From Pocillopora verrucosa (taxonomy: Eukaryota > Cnidaria > Anthozoa > Scleractinia > Pocilloporidae): a stretch of DNA of 64,000 bases. The translations under genes and the position numbers were made by a program. Under the pieces are notes generated by a model, which saw only the letters and a list, made by a program, of their open reading frames with translations, was not told where the DNA came from and ran no database searches. Numbering within the stretch: the stretch's first letter is position 1; each line of letters opens with the position of its first letter. Positions 48,400 through 60,300 of this stretch are shown piece by piece. The DNA is taken from positions 722,734 through 786,733 of the forward strand of contig NC_089316.1 of assembly GCF_036669915.1 (NCBI RefSeq), read 5' to 3'.

Positions 48400-50400
48400 T
48401 GAACGTGAAAACTACGGTGGAAATTACGTGGTATGGCCTTGGCAATTTAAATGCTTTTTTTGGTTATCAACTGTTTAAATGTTAGCCTTGGGAATATGAT
48501 CCTTGTGGCAATATTGACGGATTTCTGGAATGGGTGCGTTCTACATTTCGCAATTAAATTCCTGTGACACCCGAAAAATCGAACATGACCGAAAGCATTC
48601 GTTTAGAAACTTTTCTCGAGCCTGCGATCCATTTGACCAGCTTCATACCTCGACTCGTGGTGCTGACCAAAAGGATTGTATCACATGAGTAAAGATTGTC
48701 ACATGTTCAACTTAATCGGTGCATGCTGCTAGAGGGAAAGTTGAAGTGATTTCTTACATCCGTTGTATGTCTGAGCTGTGCTATGTGAGAGCATTCAATA
48801 TACCTACCGACCTCGGACGAGAATCTGCCTCACCTACTATTAAGGTTTTATGGTTTTATCCTACAAGAATAAGATTTTACAAGATTCCCAGGCTCTAGAT
48901 CGTCCAAAAAAAAACAAACAAACATAAAAATTCTCCGTACTCGTGAACAACAATTTCTCTTCTCTTCTCTCCCTCAACCTCTAAGAGTGACTAGGATCCA
49001 ATTTTTCCTTATAAATCACCCATGAATCAAACATTCAGGTAATGAAAATAAAGGAAATGTTCATAAACTAGAGAAGCTCTGGATTATGAGACAAATTCTA
49101 CTCATCAGCAACTTAGAGAATGTATGGGGAGCAGTATGGAGAATATGCATACTGATGTTGGAGTGGAAAGGGTTCAATTCAATTCTTTTTTTATCTTGGA
49201 CAGGCTCACCACTCGCCCAGATTTCATGCGAGATCCCCGGCGCGGTGTTGATTCACTTTGGTCTGGATGCTATGGAAAGATATGTTGATAAATTGCAAAT
49301 AAATCAATTAACAACTTTATTTAAGTGTCTAAGTCTTCTAGACAGCCACAAGTAGGTTAATAATCAGGGACACGATAACAAAATGATTAAAACAAACTAA
49401 AACTAAGGGTGTATCTAATCATTGTAAAAATAATTGTTAGAATTGTAAAAATACTGTGAATATCGTGTAATGATCTATATATTATATATGGTGTTTACTA
49501 AATGTATTCCGTGACCTACCTACCCATCCACCCACCAAATGTTAGAAAATACTATGAGTGCATCAAGACTATATCTGATAAATAAAAGTTAAGTCTATAT
49601 TGTGAATTCTATGCATTGTGTAAAATAAAATTCTGTATATTATGTACCTATGAAATTGTGTTTGTGTACTATAAATGTTTTAAAACTATATGCAATAGGT
49701 GAATGTTAGGTCTATTGTGTGGATTCTATATTAGTCTGTAGTATATCTATATTATATATATATTATCTAATTGCGGTATATAAGTAGTAGTCTTGTTATG
49801 ATTACATGTGTTTTGATAAATACGACTAGATCAGGATTTACACAGATGACATTTGATCAAATGAAATGATTTACTACGCAATGGATTTTTCTACGCCGAG
49901 TCAAAAAGATCCATTTTTAAGCTGGATCAAACGCACTTCGCTAATCCACGATTATTGCAAGCTTAAGACGCCTAATCGGGGGACGGGTGGGTGAGTGTGG
50001 TTGACTTTGCTAGGACCGTTACGAACGAAATGCTTGATGGGTAATAAACGTGAGAAATGGCGGAGATACTCTTTGTTTTGCTTCTCGTTGACGTAATGAG
50101 AATTTCCTATGCAGCGGGAGTTTTCTTCGAGAAATTAATCAAGACGAATACTCTTTAGTGATGTCAGTAAGTCTGCATCCGTGCTTCCCTGCCGATAGAA
50201 ATTATAATGATTATGCAACCAAATCGTCACAAGTATTCTGCCAACTTGGAGACTGCGAAAATGTCTAGAAAATTCTCAAACGTGGTGTATCGCTAAATAG
50301 AGTCGGATCTTTTGGTTAGACGGCTTTGCGAGAAGCTGCAAAGGAAAGCTACTCGGCTGTAGTATCACCCTTTGCCTACAAGGTGACCTCAATTTCATGA
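48400..50400 (+). other. Intergenic stretch with one MITE
   Basis: A MITE of the AGTGACTAGGATC family occupies 48971-49177. 49400-49810 is very AT-rich with tandem-like TATATTATA runs. No gene recognised. Confidence 0.55.
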
Positions 50401-52690
50401 CAGTTAAAACGGTTTCCTCTTAAAAGCTCTTGAAATATCCGTTCCTTGTGAAGCATAGATCAGTTGAATCGCATAGCCGCACACAATAGGTTTGGTGGAC
50501 AGAATAACATTCTATCGACAGTATCTTCCGGCTTTCATTGAAATTTTCCTTGAAAATTAGAGTACAGATCCATCAGTGAGAATCTGCGAAGCAGAATCGT
50601 GGTAAATGTAGATAGAACAGAAACGAGAATGTAATGAGAGAAATTCCATTGAAATTATTTGTACCGTGTCGAAGAGGACAGCATTGTTACTCAACTCAAA
50701 AGGATCACGTTTCACAGAAAGAAAATGTCATTAAGAAAACGAATTGGAGAAACTGATTTCATCAGTTTGTTCTATAGCTTCGGCTGCAAGACTGAGTGAG
50801 TATTAAATTCAGAAACATTTTGGTGACATATGAACCAGTGATAAAAGATGGCTAAGAATGACTAAGCATGCGGACAAGAATGCCTCCCATTGCAATGAAT
50901 TCGGAATTCTTTTTTCCGTAATTTAAATGTCGACTTCATTTCGTTAACTGTTGATTTTGTTTTTTGTAAGTGGTGCTCGTTAATTTTCTTCATAAGTTAC
51001 TGGGAATGATCAAACTGATGAGCTCTGGGGAAAAATATCCAATTATTTTAGCTGGATGTATAGCAATTACAATGAGCTCCTTTACTAATGATTTTCATAA
51101 ACATGTAAAGTTAGCGACCTTGGGAGAACTACGGCCGAATATTGGTTATTCTTTTCTAGTTTGTATCAGGAATGCTTTTCTGTATTGAGTACATTGAGAC
51201 ACAAACTTCTCCAAAGTATGCATTGCTTAGAGCAAGAATTTGTTGTTCCTATATTTGCTTAGTAAGTGATTCTTCTTCGGCTAAAATTGATAAAAAAAGT
51301 AATTTCCGTTTTTTCGAAATTATTTGAACTTGTATCTGTCAGTCTTGTTTTTAGATATTAGGCAGCACCGATAGTGCGGTTTATTCGTTTTCAAACGAAG
51401 CAACTAATAGCCGTACACAAACGTAACTTACAAACTTCATTTATACGCAGTCGTAATTGAAAACTCAGTCGATAAAACCAAATTAACTTGTAATAAAAAT
51501 GTCAGTCAAGAATCACAGAAGTAAAATGAGGAAAAATTATCATTTAATCCCTCTTCCTTCCGGCCGCTAAGTCATTTCCTTTCCGTTGATTACGTCTCTT
51601 TGATTAACAAAGAGAAAAACTACTGAAAACACAGCCTTTTAATTTAAATTTTAAAAAAATTTTTTTTTATGGAATGCTGAGAAAAAGTCAGGCGAATGGA
51701 AAGGCTTCGTTTTAAGTAAGCTTCCAGTCGGTAGAAGTGTGTAGAAAACGCTCCAGGATTGAAAATTAAACTCGCTTTCAATTACTCTTGTAACGGAGGA
51801 CAATCATTAAGGCTCACATTTTGAGAAGTTTTATTGCAGCTTAAGGAGAAGCGAAGGAAAAACGACATTGTAAGCAAAACTTTCTGAAAAGTTACAAAAT
51901 TTAATAAAAGATCAAGATAACCGTGGTTAGCGTATTGAGTTTTGATCAACTTGGCCCGGTTGTCTTTTGTATTCTTCTAAATTATTTTGAAATTGTTGCA
52001 GAGCTACCACGTCCATCGTGTTCGTGGTCGCTTACGGTTCACCTCATTTGACCTACGAGACGAACCTAGAATAGACGATTGTCGAACCCAATAAGTGCCT
52101 CTATTGACGGTTATGATGACAAAAAACCATAATGTAACCGCTAAACCTCCCTTCTATTGAGTAAGAGTCTTATGATTAACAAATAAAAAAAACCACTGAA
52201 AACACGTTAATCGAAGTTGAACAAAGTGTCAGGGAAACAGATACGCCTCGTGTATCGTTTGAAATCAAAATCTTCTCGATACAGGTAAGTTTGTGCGTCG
52301 TTCCTCGTTGTCAACTCAGTGAAAACGATTTCCAGATTTATTTGAAGGCTCAGAATTGCGAGTGAAAGATAAGAAGTACCGTACTTCTTATCTGACCTAT
52401 TGCGAGGCCAAGCTTTAAGCACATTTTGGAAAAGGTCATGCTTCAATTCATTTCAAATTGGCTTTCGAGACATATATATTTTATGCATTGCTATCAGTGA
52501 GATTTTGCTATTACGTAGTAATCTAACAGTTTTATTCACGTTAAAATCGTTCCAGGATTAAAAATTAAACTAGGTTTTGATTGTTCTTGCAAGAAGGCAA
52601 TGACTGGGGCTCACTTTTTTAAGGAGTCAGTTGTTTAGCTTGAGGACGGAAGGGAAGGAAAAACAACATTGTAAGCAGAACTTTCTACGC
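50400..52690. repeat. Diverged R array 3, first part
   Basis: Recognisable K (50400-50740), D tail (50810-50910), H containing a D insert (50940-51290), I with the exon-like CAG...GTAAGC segment (51540-51900), E (51900-52110) and a second I (52140-52690). Older than arrays 1 and 2. The exon-like piece has lost its ATG. Confidence 0.65.
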
Positions 52691-53290
52691 GCTGGGATCT
52701 TTTAACTCTCCTAAGATATGCTGTAAAGATAATCAGTGGATCTGCTCTGCATTTGGCAAATATCCACAACTAAGGGTTGTTTTGTTTCTTCTGATTATTT
52801 TTTAGGGCCAATTCTGCCGATTGTCAAACCTACTCTCTCCCCTTTTATTTACAATAAATATCTACCATGTTTTTCCGCATCCGTTTTTTTTTAGTCCTGA
52901 GCCGATGTTAAAGCTGATGAGCACTCTGAAGGGAAACGAAAGCCTCGTATATTCGGCTACAGTTCTTTGGAGGTTGAATCTTTCTGAAATAAGTAAAAGA
53001 GACCAATCACAAGTACCCTCTGGATAATATGTATGTATGTATGTATGTAGCGGCTTGCCTGAAATTAAGATGTTTGGATCGATCAAGTTAAGTCGCGTTC
53101 GGTGCTGGCTTAATAATGCCAAAACTGCAGAAGAAATTCAAAACCATTTTATTCGTTTTTGTTGCATCTCGAATAAAACCTACAGCTCTCAGATTGGATC
53201 CTCCTACAGTCTCCTTTGTTGCAAATAATAAAATTGATATGTTTGTTGAATGTGTGAAATGTTGATATTCCTACAACAAAACCCTTCAAC
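52690..53290 (+). other. Unique stretch, nothing recognised
   Basis: Contains an (ATGT)n microsatellite at 53027-53050. Open frames on both strands overlap each other and lack support. Confidence 0.5.
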
Positions 53291-54420
53291 TACTTGATCA
53301 ACGTTACTTGGGATGCGGCTACTATAAAACATAGGACAGACAGTATGAAATCAAGCGTTCAATCAAATCTCTCTGTTTCCTTTCACTTCTTGCTTTGGAG
53401 AAAGAAACACATAAAGGCCCACGCGAAAGTATGGTCTGTATCAACCATTAAAGTTTTGAAGGAAATTTGGTGTGGGTGTCGAAAGAAAGATAGAGATAAA
53501 TCTTTGTAACCTTACCTTCAAAGGTTTACTCTCTAACGGTCTGTCTCTCTCTTATGTAATCACATTATGAAGGAAAGAGAAACTCAAAATTGTGCTATCG
53601 GGGTGAAGCTTATACAATTCTTTTCCTATCTACTCTTGATATATTTTCTATATAAGCCTACTTTACCTTTGTAGAGGGTAAATGCAGTAAGCTTGTTTTA
53701 GAATTAAATGTGCTTTATCCTCTGAAGTTCAAATGATTGTTTTGGTTCGCTGTAATTGTGCATTTATCTCTAATGTTCGTTACTCCAATTTGAGTCCTGA
53801 ATTTTCTCAAGGACAATCCAAGGCTATTTTAGACGTGATTCCTGTGCTCTTCCTGCGAAGTGTTGTGCGCTAAAGTAATTTCCTTTTTAGCTTGCTCATT
53901 TGTTCAAAACCCACGATGACGTGGTTTCTACTATCGACCAAACTGAAAAAACAGGAACAACCCTTAGCATTCATTTCAACAATTTTCTATGACTGCCAAA
54001 TTACGACAACTTCACGTGACTCAAAAAAATGTCCATGGACAAGCAACGCCAGAAATTAAAATTGCTTGTAATATGTGTCCGTGAGGTAAAATTGGTATTG
54101 TTTATCAATGTTTGAAACTTGAATAAAAGAATAAATTTAACAAATTATACCCTAAGTGGCGACATGGACAGAATAATTCCACAAAGGACTTTATAGTTGA
54201 CCTATTTTTTAAGTGATCCGCTACGTGCTAACATCCTTGACTTAGCTTCCCGCTTTTATCATAATGGTTATTATACAGAGAAGGAAGTGGTTCGCTTTTG
54301 ATTAAACGCGTCATTACCCTTCTAATTAATTGCACTAACAATGCGTTCTGGAATCATGCCACTAGTTGAAAAACTGTATTGCAATGTGAGGTTGCGCGCT
54401 TGATTGGCGAGTGGAGGAAA
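53290..54420. repeat. Orphan copy of the crystallin upstream region
   Basis: 53456-53820 matches 56430-57000, and 53820-54420 matches 58108-58680, the region just upstream of crystallin B, including CCCACGATGACGTGG and the TTCTGGAATCATGCC box (54346-54360). No crystallin exon follows, so this looks like a promoter region left after gene loss or a duplicated upstream segment. Confidence 0.65.
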
Positions 54421-54689
54421 TTAGACAAACAGGAACAACATTTTGTATACATCGCAACATTGTTTCAAAAACTCTCGTGAAGGAACAACTACTCCACGAG
54501 ACTGGAAAGACCGTGGCTTCCATGTTACACAAGCGAAGCCGGAAAATCTCTTTCAGCTTTCTCTTGCAGTAATCTATTTATTTTGCCTTCGCTATCAGCT
54601 TGAATCGAAAATCGCGATAGTTATGTCATGACTGACATCTGTCAAAAGTACTAAGAAGATAGTGACTCCACCTAGCTAGGCTATTGACA

Positions 54690-56170
54690 TTTTCCCTATT
54701 TCCCAGAAGCGACAAGATAATGACTCGATTGTCTACAGCGGTGTGTTCAACTTTCGCTCAAGAAAATTCCTTTTATCTAGAACGTTACTGCCCCAACGTT
54801 AGCGGCCACTCTTTGCTCTGTGAGATACTACGTATGCAGAAGCAGTCAGATGTCTTAAGGTTTTATTTCGCGGCCCACTTTGCGGCAATCTTTTTAATGT
54901 TCCGTCTACCTATGCCTAAACACTTATGCGTAGTTTATAAGGCTCAGTTGAATTGTCATAAACACGCACGTCATTATCGCCACTAAATTTCCCCGCAGCT
55001 AAACACTTTTCTTCAGTGAACAAAGGGTAAAATGGCAACCTTTGACTCAAGTTCGAAGTTGTTCTTTATCGGATATTAACAAGAAGCCACACGAACAGTA
55101 ACGCATCATTTGAAAAAAAAAATTCCGAAAATATGTTCCCCCCTTCCCACAAGGTTTCTGTCGATTCAGTCATGTTGTCCAACTCTGAAAAACAGAACGC
55201 AACCAAAATTTTGAATTTTTTCCCACAAGTGACAAGATAGCGACTCATTTGTCTAAAGGGATGTGTTGAACAGTTGCGCAAGAAAATTCCTGTTTATCCA
55301 GGAGCTCATTATCCCAAGGTTAGAGACCACTCAATGTTTATGATACGCTACGTTTGCAAAAGTAAATAAACCTCTTAAGTTTTCGTTAAGTGGCCTAGTG
55401 GGAGAAAATGTTTTCGATGTATGGTTAATTTATGCCTAAACATGTATGCGTAGTTTATTCAGCTTCGCTGAGTTACAGTATCTTAGCTAATTACCAAAGC
55501 GACTTTTGGAAAGCTAGGGCCGAATATTGGTTTTCTATCATGGTTTTCATCGCGAATGCTTTTCCGTATTGGCATCCACTCAATGTTTGTGATACACTAT
55601 GTTTGTAAAAGTAATGAAAATAAACCTCTTAAGTTTTTGTTGAGCGGCCCATTGTGAGAAAGTGGTTTTGATGTACGGTTAATTTATGCCAAAACACGTA
55701 GGCGTAGTTTATACAGCTCCACTAAATAACAGTATCTTGGCCAGAGAAAGATGTTTTTCGTCTCGTCACGAGCGTGGGACAAAGAAAAAAAATTCCATCA
55801 CACTGAGCCACAGAGACTCTACGGTGAGCGAGGTCTATTATGGAGTTCATATGACACGCGTCCTGCATATTGCCTAGGATCAGCAATGTCGATAGTGGCT
55901 CAGTGGCAGAGCATCGGAAATCCGAAGGTCTGAGGTTCGATTCCTCAAGGGGACTCCGAATTTTTTTTGTGTCCCACGCTCGTGATAAGAAGAAAAGCGT
56001 CTCTTTCTATTCCCTTATCGCGCTCAAAATTTACCATCTCTCTTAATCTATTTACATGTATCTTAGCTAATTACCAAAGTGATTTTCGGAAAGCTACGGC
56101 CGAATATTGGTTTAATAGTTTGTATCGCGAATGCTTTTTTTGTATTAGCATCCAGTTCACGGCTGTGAAT
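54690..56170. repeat. Diverged R array 3, second part
   Basis: Three decayed C-D units (54690-54990, 55130-55600, 55580-55740 resuming at 56060-56160). The SINE pair at 55745-56005 is inserted inside a block D. Confidence 0.65.
55745..56005 (+). mobile_element. tRNA-derived SINE flanked by inverted tails
   Basis: A tRNA-like unit (A-box TGGCTCAGTGG at 55896-55906, B-box GGTTCGATTCC at 55934-55944) is followed by a T-run and GTCCCACGCTCGTGA. The left end (55747-55796) carries the same tail in inverted orientation, so the whole forms a large foldback. The anticodon arm is shortened, so it is not a functional tRNA gene. Confidence 0.7.
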
Positions 56171-56999
56171 GAAACACACACAAAAAAGAATGACAGAATT
56201 TTCTAGTAATTAGTTTGGTACATTTTTCAAATTACGTTATTGATGGAAAATATTATCGCTTGCTTTGTGTCGGGCATGTGGCTAGAATATTCCTGGAAAA
56301 AGACATGTTTTAGTCGATTTTTTACATTAATCAGAAAATTAGCCGAACTATGTGGGAGTAAACATGCTTCAGCAATATGTTCTCATATTAATTGTTGCAA
56401 AATAATTCTATCATCCATTAAAGTTTTGAAGGAAATTTGGTGCGGACGTGTCAGATGTCGAACGGAAGATAGAAATAAATTCTTAGCAATTCCAGTTTAC
56501 CTTTAAGTTACGTTATTGATAGGTATTTGTCCCTTTTTTAACAAGCGCTCAATCAAATCTCATTGTTTCCTTTCTTCTCTCACTTAAGAAAAAGAGAGCC
56601 ATACCAGCCCTTGCGAAATTATAATGTCTGTTAGCCGTTTTGAAAGAAATTTGGTAATGAAAGATAGAGAGAGAGAGAAATTTATAGTGACTTTATCTTC
56701 ATAGGTTTACTATCCGTCTGTCTTTCTATGTAATCACATTGTCAAGGAAGGATGAATTCAAACTTGTACTATCAAGTTGGGGAAGCTTAAATAATTCTTT
56801 TCCTGTTTACTCGCGATTTTTTTCCATTTAAGCCTACTTTACCTTTGTAGAGTGTAAGTACAGTAAGCTTGTTTAGAATTAAAATGTGCTTTTTTCTCTG
56901 AGGTTCAATTGATTGTTTTGGTTCGCTGTGATCGTGCATTTTATTTCGGATGTTCGTTACTCCAATTTGAGTCATGAGTATCCTTGAGGACACCGAGAA

Positions 57000-58100
57000 A
57001 TCAATCACTAAGAAATGAACCTAATTCTTTTTGCTCCACTGTCTCGCAACCATTTGTTATCGAGACTTATTTTTATGATGTTTAAAGTCAAAATATCAAT
57101 CGATGGTTATCATGTAAAGTATCTCCTCGTGTGATAAATAAATATCATGTATACTCGGAGGTTTTACTCATACTCATGTCTGTTACAGCACGTATTAGCT
57201 AAAAATAACAACTTGAATCGTGGACTGAAGACCTTTGCAATTGTAACTGATATATCTGCGAAAGTCTCGTCAATCTCAGAAGTGCAGTTATACGATTTCC
57301 ACCATTATGAGCGTATTACGCACGCGCCGGCCCACTATTTATAGCGTTTCTTTTACTTTACTAATGGTTGAAAGTGCTTCATCTATTTGACTTTCTTAAG
57401 GAACTTCAGTAGATCAGTAACCAGCAAACCGACACGGTCGTGTCATGTTCTTGGGGGGGTATTTCACGTTTTTAACTTAATCTTATTAAAACAACAAAAT
57501 TTGCATTAACATGCACCTCATTCTTGTCGCAAAATTTCCCTGCAGCTGAATGCCTGTGTTCAGCGAACAAAGAATAAAACCGCAATATCTGACTCAAGTT
57601 CAATTTAGTTGTTTATCGAATGTTAACAAGAGGTCAAACGAACAGCAAAGCTTCGTTTCAAAGAAACCATCTTTAGATACAAGTTTCTGTCTTTTCTTTG
57701 CTTTATTGCTTCAAAACTCATCCAACGTGACCTCCATATGGTTTTCAAGATTCAGGATTAATAAGCAGCAACACGAGGCACCATGTTTGAATCCAACTTC
57801 TTAGCATACCTTCTATACCTCCATTCAATTAAATTTGTCTCAGCGAACCTTTTTTGCTCTTCTATGGAAAGTTGTTCTCACCTCGTACATAAGCATAACC
57901 TCTGTGACTGTCCAGATTTACAAAAATCTCTGAAAATATATACTTTTTTTTAAAAAAAATGCTGCTGGAGCGAAACTCTTTTTTTTTTTTCTTGATTTCT
58001 TGCTTTGAGGCGCACCCTTATGACTGGATGTGAATAAGAAGCACTGAAGCATGACCTTGAATACTTCCACAGTACTGTCATTTTCAATTATCAACTGAAT
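57000..58100 (+). other. Mostly unique sequence with R block A traces
   Basis: 57510-57650 is a diverged match to the end of R block A. T-runs lie at 57942-57952 and 57978-57990. The minus-strand frame at 57918-58331 crosses these low-complexity runs and the crystallin upstream region and has no support as a gene. Confidence 0.5.
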
Positions 58101-58605
58101 CCAATCCAAGACTATTTTAGGCATGACTCCTGTGGTCTCCATGCTAGGCATTGTGCTTCGAAGCAGTTTCCTCTTTAGTTTGCCCACAACCCACGATGAC
58201 GTGGTGTTTGCTGTAGTCAAAATTAATTGAACAAACAGGAACAACCCATAACATTTTATTTTAACCGCGAAATAACGGCAACCTGACGGCAGTCTTACAT
58301 GTAATTTGTGTCCAATGGGTAAAATTGGCATTGTTTTTCAATGTTTAAAACAATTATGTAAGTCAGAGTGAATTTAATAAAACTACGTGGCATATCTTAC
58401 GGCCGACATTTTGTTAATACTCTGTCTACGTGCCGACATGGACAAAGCAATTCCACCAAGGACTTTACAGTTGATTTGTCTTTTAGAAGTCTTCGTGCCA
58501 ACATCCTAGGCGTCTAACACTTTTATGACAATTATTATTATATAGCAAAGGAAGTGGTAGGCTTTTTATCAAACGCGTCATTACTCTTTCGAACTGTTCA
58601 AACAA

Positions 58606-58715
58606 TAAGTTCAGGAATCATGGCACTTGTTGAATATCGGCATCCCAATGTCAAGTTGCACGCATGATTGAAGTAAAAACATCATAAAATGACTCCGTGA
58701 ACAACAGAACATCAC
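58606..58715 (+). promoter_or_regulatory. Putative promoter of crystallin-like gene B
   Basis: TTCAGGAA (58610-58617), TATA-like CATAAAAT and the start-region phrase ACATCACTCATCAG are conserved with gene A. The 5' UTR exon ends at 58782. Confidence 0.4.
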
Positions 58716-59828
58716 TCATCAGTCGAAGCCTCGACAGAAGCGAAGTTGCTTTCCCCTGCAAAAATCAAGTTGAGAAAAAAAGGTAAGTTTCTGATCTACA
58801 AGTGCTCGTGCAAGTATACCTTTCGTTTTTTGAAAATGCAAAAGCTGATCAGAGAGATGAAACTAAAATAATGAATACATAGATTTACCAGCAACAGGAA
58901 TCTCTGTCGCATCTATCCTGCTGACAGTATTTTCTTTAAACTGTCTCTGACATTATGTTTTTCAGAATTGCGGAACATCCATGGCAGGCAGCACATCAGC
59001 AGTATCATTGTATGCAGATGAAAACTTTCAGCCCCCACCGCCTACGGTAAATACATATGTGAAATAATATCCTTTCGATGTAGGCCATGTAAAAGAATTC
59101 TAAGCTTTACCCGGAAATATTTGATTGAAACAACTTGTGTTGTTATGCAAAATGATGGCGAACCTTATGTAGCTGATTTTACAGTTTTTTTTTAATTGAA
59201 TCAGCTCCTGAGAAAGATCAAAAGTCGTGTTTTAATCAATCAATCAATAGACTTAATTTTAAAAGGGAAGCCTTCGACAGTAGTACAGTGAAACTGATGA
59301 CCCTGTGGCCCTCTGTAAGATAAAAGTTAAATGTTAAAAATGAACGATGATCTACACTAGAAATGTTACACTCTGCAAAATGAAGTAAAAAAATAACTTT
59401 AGGTTCTATATCTCTATATATATGCATACAGCACTATTTAGTGCTATTTTAAAAAGTAAATAAGTAAATTGCTTTAATTCATAAAGAAGCTAAGATGACG
59501 TGTTAAAGATGTTAATTTCTTTCTTCCTCTCTAACAGAGTGTTTATCAATCGCTTTTTGAAAATTTTTGGGTCCTTAGCGATTTTTAGCTCATTATTTAG
59601 GCTATTCCAGTCTTTAATTGATATAAACGAGAATGATCGCTCTGCTTCAGAAGAATTGGTGTATATGGGGCAGCATAGATTTAATTTGCCATAGCGTGTA
59701 TTTTTGGAGTGGACATCAAAATTCAGTTGAAGCATAGATTTCAGTTAATCAGGTGTTTTTCCAACAGTCACATGCAAAGACCTTTCTTGTTCAATCATTC
59801 ACAAATTGTGTGTCGGATTCCCACCCCC

Positions 59829-59860
<32 letters not shown>

Positions 59861-60300
59861 AGCTTATCAGGAAGGTTTAAGTCCAAACTTATGTATTCAA
59901 TTTGTTTTCTTAACATAGGAAGTGAAAGAGGACACACCGGACTTGACAGCAATTGGCCTCCCTAATGGAGCAAGGTCTCTTAAAGTTGGAAATGCTGCAG
60001 GAGATTGGCATGTTTTCACAGATGTTAACTTCACCGGGATTGAGGGATACGTGAAACAGGGTTTGAACTACCGTAACCCCCAAGAAATGGGTCTTCCCCG
60101 TGATAAACCTGTCATGAGCTTGAAACGGACTGGCTCGTGACGAGGATACACATTCAAGGTTCCGTGGATGAATTTTCCTGTCAAACGATTTGTGAAAGCA
60201 ACCTAACTAAGTTAAAGGAGTTAGCGTAAACTAAATCAAAGGTTGCATGATTTTGTGGTTGTAATTTCAAACAGTTTTCCACGGATTAAAACATGTTATT
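58715..60300 (+). CDS. Beta/gamma-crystallin-like single-domain protein B
   Basis: 95 residues. ATG exon 58966-59046 (ATG 58981), last exon 59919-60140 (TGA), joined in phase 0. It reads MAGSTSAVSLYADENFQPPP then LKVGNAAGDWHVFTDVNFTG, VKQGLNY and PVMSLKRTGS. The W-x-V-F, N-F-x-G and G-x-N-Y positions follow a beta/gamma second motif more closely than gene A. The poly(A) region is the same as A (ATTAAA near 60285). Its intron holds a LINE 3' end and a long C-run. Protein differences from A are spread over the domain while structural positions are kept, which suggests both are under selection as separate genes. Confidence 0.82.
59227..59735 (-). mobile_element. LINE 3' end (non-LTR retrotransposon)
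   Basis: Minus strand: an 81-codon frame (59735..59490) with NTRYGKLNLCCPIY, SFISIKDWNSLNNELK and FKKRLINTLL, the usual C-terminal end of cnidarian CR1/L2-type reverse transcriptases. A 3' UTR follows, ending in a (TTGA)n-like tail at 59238-59250. The 5' part is truncated. Confidence 0.75.

Noticed and set aside
50970-51188. PAP2 / lipid phosphate phosphatase motif (KX6RP-like KLATLGELRP with GC.AI...SFT upstream)
   Set aside because: The match spans a junction between R blocks H and D, and in the better-conserved D copies a different frame is the open one. Spacing between the SFT and RP parts is wrong for the family.
55881-55960. tRNA gene
   Set aside because: A- and B-boxes are present, but the anticodon arm is too short to fold and a SINE tail follows.
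57918-58331. 137-codon minus-strand open frame
   Set aside because: It crosses T/A homopolymers and the conserved crystallin upstream region, has no family features, and is broken in the related block at 53.8-54.4 kb.
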